Source: Lophius americanus (lineage: Eukaryota > Chordata > Actinopteri > Lophiiformes > Lophiidae). From it: a stretch of 64,000 nt of DNA. The stretch spans positions 7,208,001 through 7,272,000 of the forward strand of contig JBBDHG010000014.1 in NCBI GenBank assembly GCA_037951165.1, written 5' to 3'. The translations under genes were made by a program, and so were the position numbers. This document shows positions 57,861-64,000 of this stretch, one piece after another. The notes beneath the pieces are model-generated. The model was not told the DNA's origin, did not search any database, and worked only from the letters and a program-made list of their open reading frames with translations. The number at the start of each line of letters is the position of its first letter. Within the stretch, counting starts at the first letter, position 1.

Positions 57861-58894
57861 ACTGCTGCTTTTCCCACCGTTTGCCCCCCCAATCTTTTGT
57901 AACCCAACTGGTCATGGCAGTAGTCGGTGTGCTCCTTTTTTCAACTAACAAAAAAATAATAATCAATGCAACACTATATCAAATAAAATTATTTAAAAAA
58001 AAAAAAATTCCTAATGCTTTTATTTATTTTATTTTTTTATCAAACCCAGATTAACAACTTTTTTTTTTTTATATAAACTCCAGTTGTATCATTGATTTTT
58101 GCTAGTTATACCCCCATAGATTTGTGAGGGCCAGCATCATTTTCAGACAGCTGTCACATGTCCTTTCTTTTTTTTCTTTTAAACATAAAGGTTTTTTTCT
58201 TGAGCAAAACCACTGAGCTTGCAAACGTGGCCCAAGATTAAACTCGTTAGCATAACGGCCATCACGGAGCATAAAAGTATCTTCTACCTTAAAACTTCTG
58301 CCATAAAGCATATCTCAGACAACACAACTCATACTCAACACTCAATATTTTTCATTCCAACACTTTTTTTTATCTAATGTTAATGGAATCTGACCAACAT
58401 TAAAAATAAACATTTATAAATATCCAATTGTCTTGATGATTGTTAAAAATGCGTGTTCATTACCAGTCAAATATTTTTTGCAGTGCAATTAGGTAGGCAG
58501 CCACTGCTTGTGTTGGATGCTCACAGATGTAAGCTATTTGACAAATTCTGGTGGGTTGCAGCCAAATGAGGGCGAGAAGGATTGAAGTATTGTGCATCAG
58601 AGCCTCCGGAATGCCAGACAGCCTAAATGCTGCTAAAACATCTCCTGAATGCCAGCAGAGAGAGACGCAGAGAGATGGGGTTAGAGGGCTTCAACAATTA
58701 GATCAAATATCAAACAGGGAAAATCCTGCTCTGATCTCTGAGCTGTTGGAATGAGTGAGCAGAAGTGAGGGAGGTTTTTACAGCAGCTGGAGCAGTTCAG
58801 GTTATGATCAGCAGGAAAAGCAGGATACAGAAAAACCCTAACTGTATTCCTTCAAAATTTATGTAATCAAATTACCACTACATTTGCTAACTAC
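57861..58894. other. Single-copy DNA, no gene recognised
   Basis: T-rich to 58200. Balanced and unique from about 58500 to 58760 (TCAACAATTAGATCAAATAT near 58692), possibly regulatory. No repeat family is recognised. Confidence 0.35.
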
Positions 58895-59221
58895 AAAAAG
58901 CACTCGGAGAGCGGGAACCTCCGCCAATGACCAACAGTACCACAGGTTTAGGAAAAAGTCATGCAGATTTCTCCATTTATATTAGGACCAACCACTAAAT
59001 CTACCGACAACGCCAACAAACTGTGTGAGTATCTCGTCTCTTATGCCTTCCACTTTGGCGTCTCTGTTCAGCAAATCGAGCCCCCAGCTCCAACTCCCAA
59101 AAGAAACAATAAAAGAATCAAAGTAATAACGGCGGTAAAAGTCACATTGTTATGTCACTACTTCAAACTGCTTTTTATTTTATTTTATTTTATTTTATTT
59201 CAAATTAGGCAAAACACATAA
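58895..59221. repeat. Duplicated interspersed repeat, left copy
   Basis: AAAAGCACTCGGAGAGCGGG, ACCTCCGCCAATG, AAATCTACCGACAACGCCAA and CTTCCACTTTGGCGTCTCTG align with the next copy at 59312-59730. It ends in (TTTTA)n at about 59172-59200. Confidence 0.65.
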
Positions 59222-59311
59222 CTTTACCAAAATTTAGTCACCTCTACGATATAATATAAAATTTAAATCTGGGTTAAAATTTCTTGCCAATCTGTCATCT
59301 ATTTTTTTCGT

Positions 59312-59730
59312 AATCCTGCTCACAAACATACAAACCAACTAGGAAAAGCACTCAGAGACAACCACCTCCGCCAAGGCACTAGAGTATCCAAGGTTTAAAA
59401 AAAAATTTATGTAGATTTGTCCATTAATGTCTGAGTTATGGCATGCCCCTAAATCTACCAACAACTCCAACAAACTCTCTAAGTTTCTCTTGAAATCTCT
59501 GAAGCCGGTCGTCTCCTGCACCTTCCACTTCAGTGTCTCTGTTCAACCCACTGATCCCCCAGCTCCACACCCTAGTGAACATCCGAGGAATCCCAGGAAC
59601 TGTCGAAACTGAGCCCCAAGTTCCAGCCCTAAGAAAGATCGAAGGAATCAAAGGCTCACAGGCTGCAGTTGCAACATTGTGACATCCCTATCCCAAACGG
59701 TATATTATTTTATTTTATTTCAATTACTGC
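59312..59730. repeat. Duplicated interspersed repeat, right copy
   Basis: AAAAGCACTCAGAGACAACC, ACCTCCGCCAAGG, AAATCTACCAACAACTCCAA and CTTCCACTTCAGTGTCTCTG align with the left copy. It has a longer middle part and also ends in TATTTTATTTTATTTC. GTAATCCTGCTCACAAACAT then ACAAACC at its left end is typical of a fish repeat. Confidence 0.65.
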
Positions 59731-60589
59731 GAAACACGTAATATTAACATTTCATGCAGCATATGTAAGGAAATCCGCCACATTATGAAATCAGGCTTTC
59801 ATGGACAAATTCAGAAGTTCCAATACGTTAACAAAGCAAGTGTCTTCATGGAATGAGTATTCACTGATATGTTGTTCCGTTAAATTATGTTTAATGAGTA
59901 ATGAGTAAGGTCAGTCAAGAAGATTAACCTCGGCATTGTAGTCTCTTGTCTCCTAACACCTAGCTGTCACCCAACCTGTATGCTAACTATCGACATACCA
60001 TCACTGAGTCACATACTGCCTCAAAAATGTTTCTTCTCTCTCCCCTGCTCCCTCATGCACACCCTCCTCCTCCCCGTCACTATCATTGGTTAGTTCATTA
60101 GGTTCATGAGCCCTCTAGCTCTAAGACAAGGTCCTCCACCACCTTAATGAATTTATCTCATTGGCCAAAAAAAAAATCCCAATGCTCATAGCTTCACTTA
60201 TGTCTCCTGATTGAAAAAAAAACATGTTTAACTCGCAATTATAGTGGCAGCAATACAATTTGTAAATTGACAGTAAAGAAAAACTTACAACCAGTCCTGG
60301 TAACCGAGACAACTGACTGACAGAGCATTTCTGGATGACCATCAACTACCTTCTGACCTGTCCAAACACAAGCCATGCTTCCTCTATGTATAATCTATCA
60401 GCAAAATTTGGCTGCAATGCAATTTAATCTGACATGCATAGCGAAACACATGAACACACATAGTGATAGCGAGAAATTCACCACTTTGTAAATATTGAAA
60501 GATATTCATTTACTCATTAGAGAGGTTATTATCATGAAAACAAGTCATTCCTCCAAGTTGAATGAATACCACTGGTGTTAAATTGCAAC
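59731..60589. other. No gene or repeat recognised
   Basis: AT-rich with short A runs. No motif stands out. Confidence 0.4.
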
Positions 60590-60790
60590 CAGTTGTCGGA
60601 CAAATGCACAGGGACAGCCTATAAGGTGAAAAACCATTTAGGGGAGGCAGAAGCCAATCCCAGCCGACATTAGCTGAGAGGCGGGGTACATACCAGACAA
60701 TTGTCCCGTTCATCATAGAGCCATCACGTAGAGACAGACAACCATTCACATTGACAGTAAATTATTTCGACTATGCCACCATGCTGCCCA
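60590..60790 (-). repeat. Abundant fish repeat, minus-strand partial copy
   Basis: GAGGCGGGGTACATACCAGA, CAGACAACCATTCACATTGA and CATTAGCTGAGAGG mirror the 3' half. Tail fragment AAGCCAATCCCAGCCGACAT. Confidence 0.65.
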
Positions 60791-60844
60791 GTATGCAGCG
60801 CAGTCTGACCAGAATCATTGTAAACTAGTTGGTCAGATCAACCT

Positions 60845-61060
60845 CCATTGTTTTGCGTGAGTTTAGCTCAGTAGAGCATTTGTCCCACAATCAGAGGATT
60901 GGGGCTCTGATCCCAGCCCTTGATGCTACATGCTGTGGGTCCCTGAGCACGACCCTGAAACCCCAACCCGACTGTCACTTCACCAAGGATGGGGGAAATC
61001 CTTCACGTCAAGGATGGGTCAAATGCAGGGTATAAATTTCATGATGTCGTACAGTGTATA
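60845..61060 (+). mobile_element. tRNA-derived SINE, partial
   Basis: GAGTTTAGCTCAGTAGAGCA then TTTGTCCCACAATCAGAGG (A-box-like), GGGCTCTGATCCCAGCC (B-box-like), GTGGGTCCCTGAGCACGACC and GTCAAATGCAGGGTATAAAT. Family shared with 14776-14875. Confidence 0.7.
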
Positions 61061-62939
61061 ACACGAAAGTTATACATTCAGTGTATAACTAAACAAATTG
61101 TACATTATTATTACTCAGTGGGACACCTGGCAGCTGTTTTTTTCCTCCTCATCGTTTTCAGCTCAGGCTTGGACTTGAACCAACATTTTCACATGTCCGT
61201 AAGAATAGAGCAATGTTGAGACATAAAATAAAATTCCCCCTCACTGTATGTTTTTTTGGTCTGATGAATAATGTACCAGGCTCCCTTGGATGATGCCAAT
61301 GCGAGTTCCAACCACAACTTTGATTGACGTAACAATATAATGCCCTCTCTTACGGGAAATTCTGAGTGAACTGAAATGCTGCTCCGAGTTTTAAAAAAGT
61401 TTGTAGCAGCTGGTGGTGAAGTATCAGATTGTAACCTACGTTACACCTCACCTCCCCCATCCCTGTTGAGGAATCTACAGTGACCTTCAAGTTTCAGAAG
61501 GATATCATCATCTAAGGCGGCATCGAGTGGCCTGTCAATTGATTACATTCCTTTCGATATAATAAGAAATTGTTTTTAGTCATTTATTCTGTAAAACTAT
61601 AGTTCAGAGCTTTTATGTAAGATAGAGACAATTACCATTTGGCAGCGTTGAGAGTCGTGTTTTTTGGCCCTCATTGAGAACTAAAATTTTGAAAAATGGA
61701 AGATCATAATTATTATGTAGCAGAGGAATTAACAAAAGAGCGGGAACTTTCAAACTTAAAGACTCAACCTTTGAATGCTTTAAGAGATAAACTGGTGGGT
61801 TCAGTGCCGTCAGCCCCTGGGGGATTTAACTCAGACGACGGAGGGCCTTATAATGGGGGAGTGCTAGCTGACCTGGCGGGAAAAGATGGCACAGCAAACA
61901 CTTGGTAGAAGATCTTGGAGGCAGAGGGGTGCTGGTGGGGCACTATAAAGACCCACCTTCCCACCTTTCCAAGCTGACCTGGAGCCATTTGTGTTGCATC
62001 GCCACGGAGGCAATGTGCCGGCAGGGGATTTAGCACTTCCATATCATGCAGCCACCCAGCACCCGCTAGACAGCAAGGAAATATTATGAATGGGTCTATG
62101 TGCATGTATTTAAGAAGCATACAGAAGGCCAATGGTTCATATGCCTACTGTTGCCTGAAGATAGGAAATCCCTCTGACCACACCTAATTTCAAAACCAAA
62201 ACTCCCATGGGTGAGCTGATAGGTGTTATGTGAAATACCATGCTGTAAATACAAAATTTGAGCTTGAACTTGATTTGTGGGTGAATGGTGTAGACGTATG
62301 TGCTCTCTTATAAGTCTTTTAAATGAGGGATTGCTGTCAGGGAGGTCAGGGTATGTTTGGGTGATTAACTTATTGTCACTTAAAAACAGATTGAAATCAC
62401 AAATAAATCCGTATTTCAAAACTATAAATGGTGATTAATTTCAGGGTCAGTTTTCATGGTCTAAGATAACATTCAATAGATGTGTAACAATTCCTAAATG
62501 CCCACATGAGTTTCTTTGTCTTTCTGCAGCAGTTAGGACTAAACCCAACATTTCCACAGCAGCTCTGAAAGTCATTAAATCCTCAAGAGACACACAACTG
62601 GCTTTCATTTTGTCATTATGGCCCCCATGAAGGCCCTGATTGTTGGAGGGGAGCCTCAGCCAGGGGAACAGTGCCATGGAGGGGGAGGGAGAAAAGAATG
62701 ACGGAAAGACCACACATGTCTTCATGGGCAGGGGATCCCCCCTTAACCCCAGGACTTTACTGAGGCCTGTGGGAATCAGCTGCCTCTGGAAATTCATACC
62801 GGAGAGCAAGACTTAAACTGGATGATACAGTTTTTCTAAATGTGTTTTGTGTTAAATGTATATGCTAGACCTTCAGTCTGATCTAGTCAAATGAAATATG
62901 ATCCACTTGGCCCACCACCTCAAACTTAGTAACTAAAAT
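61061..62939. other. Mostly single-copy DNA
   Basis: A 70-codon plus frame at 61696-61908 has a clean start but no known similarity. The 62540-62770 region is unique and balanced (GTCATTATGGCCCCCATGAA near 62611) and may be a conserved non-coding stretch. No repeat family is recognised. Confidence 0.35.
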
Positions 62940-63430
62940 CTTATAGCCACAAACTAGACTTATTCAGGTACAAATTAGTGTCTTACAAGTACAAAATAAA
63001 ATGTTACATGTACTAACTAGACTCTTACAGGTAAAAACTAGACTATAACTAACCTCATACAGGTACCAATTACACTCTTACAAGTACAAACTATACTATA
63101 ACTAGACTCCTACAGGTACAAACTATACTATAACTAGACCCTTACAGGTACAAACTAGACTATAACTAGACTTTAACAGGTACAAACTAGACACTTAGAG
63201 CAAAACTAGACTCATACAAGTACAAACTAGATTATAACTAGGAACTTAACAGTACAAGCTAGACTCAAACAGGAACAAAAATTAAACTCTTAAACTACAC
63301 TATAACTACACTAATACAGGTACAAACTAGACCATAACTAGACTCATACAGACATAAACTAGTCTCTTAAACTAGACTATAACTAAACTAATATGGGCAC
63401 TAACTAGACTCTTAAACTAGACTATAACCC
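62940..63430 (+). repeat. 32-bp minisatellite with short units
   Basis: Typical 32-bp unit: AGGTACAAACTAGACTATAA then CTAGACTCTTAC. Exact 32-bp steps are seen between AGGTACA/AAGTACA at 63082, 63114, 63146 and 63178. Other units are 21-22 bp and lack the TATAACTAGA insert. A single related unit lies at about 63586-63636. Confidence 0.85.
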
Positions 63431-63434
63431 AGGA

Positions 63435-63582
63435 GTCAGGGATCCCCGACCAGCAAGTTAGAACTGAAGAAGTCTCTTGTATGAGAGGTGAAACATCTTC
63501 AAGCCCAAGTCCAGTTGCTGTGGATTCAACCACATTGCTTAACATGACCTGGATGAATGAGAATCTACACAGATATACCATT
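63435..63582 (+). repeat. Interspersed repeat fragment inside the minisatellite region
   Basis: GAACTGAAGAAGTCTCTTGT then ATGAGAGGTGAAACATCTTC, AAGTCCAGTTGC and GACCTGGATGAATGAGAATC are landmarks of a widespread fish repeat. Its flanks on both sides are minisatellite-like. Confidence 0.6.
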
Positions 63583-63640
63583 ACTGGTACAAACTACATT
63601 AAGACTAGAATCTTACAGGTACAAATTACACTCTGGAACA

Positions 63641-64000
63641 AGCTTGATTATTTTAGTATAAACTAAAATCAATGGTAACGACTCCATTTGCAAATCACAA
63701 GGAGTTAAAGGCCACAGTCACAGCAAACAACCCACTTCTTGAACTGGAAGTAGTTAAGCCGAACTGAAAACCGCTGGATAGTAGATGGAATCATTTCTGA
63801 GCCACACAGAGATGCTGGATTAATGTTTAACACCTCTGTACTGCACTTGGATATAGATTATGATCGGAAACCAGCAAATACAAGACATTCTTTATTTCTA
63901 AGGTCGGAAGCATACTTTTGCTCTTTTTGTGGCTGCTGGGCAACTAACGAGACACAGGTGATTCCAATAATGCAAGCTTTTCCATAAAGGTCAATTTAAG
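63641..64000. other. No gene or repeat recognised
   Basis: Unique sequence to the window end. Confidence 0.4.

Noticed and set aside
61696..61908. 70-codon frame with a clean start as a small gene
   Set aside because: No known similarity, no splice or poly-A context that stands out, and of a length expected by chance.
62447..62809. 120-codon minus-strand frame as a gene
   Set aside because: No recognisable domain. The underlying sequence looks more like non-coding unique DNA.

Overview
The window looks like non-coding chromosomal DNA of a teleost (ray-finned) fish. The reasons are long (CA)n/(TG)n, (AAT)n and (CT)n microsatellites, several minisatellites, and decayed LINEs, tRNA-derived SINEs and non-autonomous DNA transposons of types common in fish genomes. 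I found no convincing host protein-coding gene, rRNA or functional tRNA. The longest open frames (100-176 codons) are dinucleotide repeats, minisatellites or transposon debris. The host genus cannot be named from this sequence alone.

Layout. 1-6250: a mosaic of repeat fragments at the left edge, a roughly 790-bp TIR element (1077-1863), a (CA)n tract (2424-2534), a LINE 3' tail (4221-4294) and two LINE 3' ends on the minus strand (4763-5215 and 5694-6250). 6250-9200: mostly single-copy DNA with a possible regulatory block (7480-7720), then a DNA-transposon relic and an abundant-repeat copy. 9200-13770: single-copy DNA interrupted by two adjacent LINE fragments (10845-11578). 13770-20500: dense in SINEs, LINE relics and DNA transposons, including a Tc1-like element (19008-20269) with a LINE inserted in it. 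22180-24200: DNA-transposon ends. 24200-26660: single-copy DNA with two strong stem-loops (25056-25096, 25488-25542). 26660-32080: LINE tails and an 880-bp DNA transposon (28935-29815). 32080-37680: mostly single-copy and AT-rich. 37680-45040: SINE, LINE and repeat fragments, a (TG)n tract, a telomere-like tract and hairpins. 45870-47105: a 40-bp minisatellite followed by a long (TG)n. 47769-48930: a TIR element with another element inside it. 49645-49920: a second minisatellite. 51100-55080: repeats, a triple octamer motif (53421-53450) and a hAT-like element. 56000-61060: a LINE inverted pair and a duplicated repeat. 62940-63640: a 32-bp minisatellite.

Most of the recognisable content is mobile DNA, and nothing here forms a functional gene system. 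Each LINE copy is 5'-truncated and frame-broken, which points to long inactivity. Several families occur two to five times in the window, so they can be compared with each other. Examples are the elements starting GTTTACATGGA, the elements starting GGGCTTACACTGTACGATT, the hAT-like elements, and two LINE families whose 3' tails have grown into (ATT)n microsatellites.

I did not find a clear new biological system. The best leads are these: three perfect ATTTGCAT octamers exactly 11 bp apart inside otherwise unique sequence; an excess of near-perfect, short-loop hairpins; an 18-copy, indel-free 40-bp tandem array with 80-bp dimer structure; and nested or inverted transposon insertions that give a relative age order.
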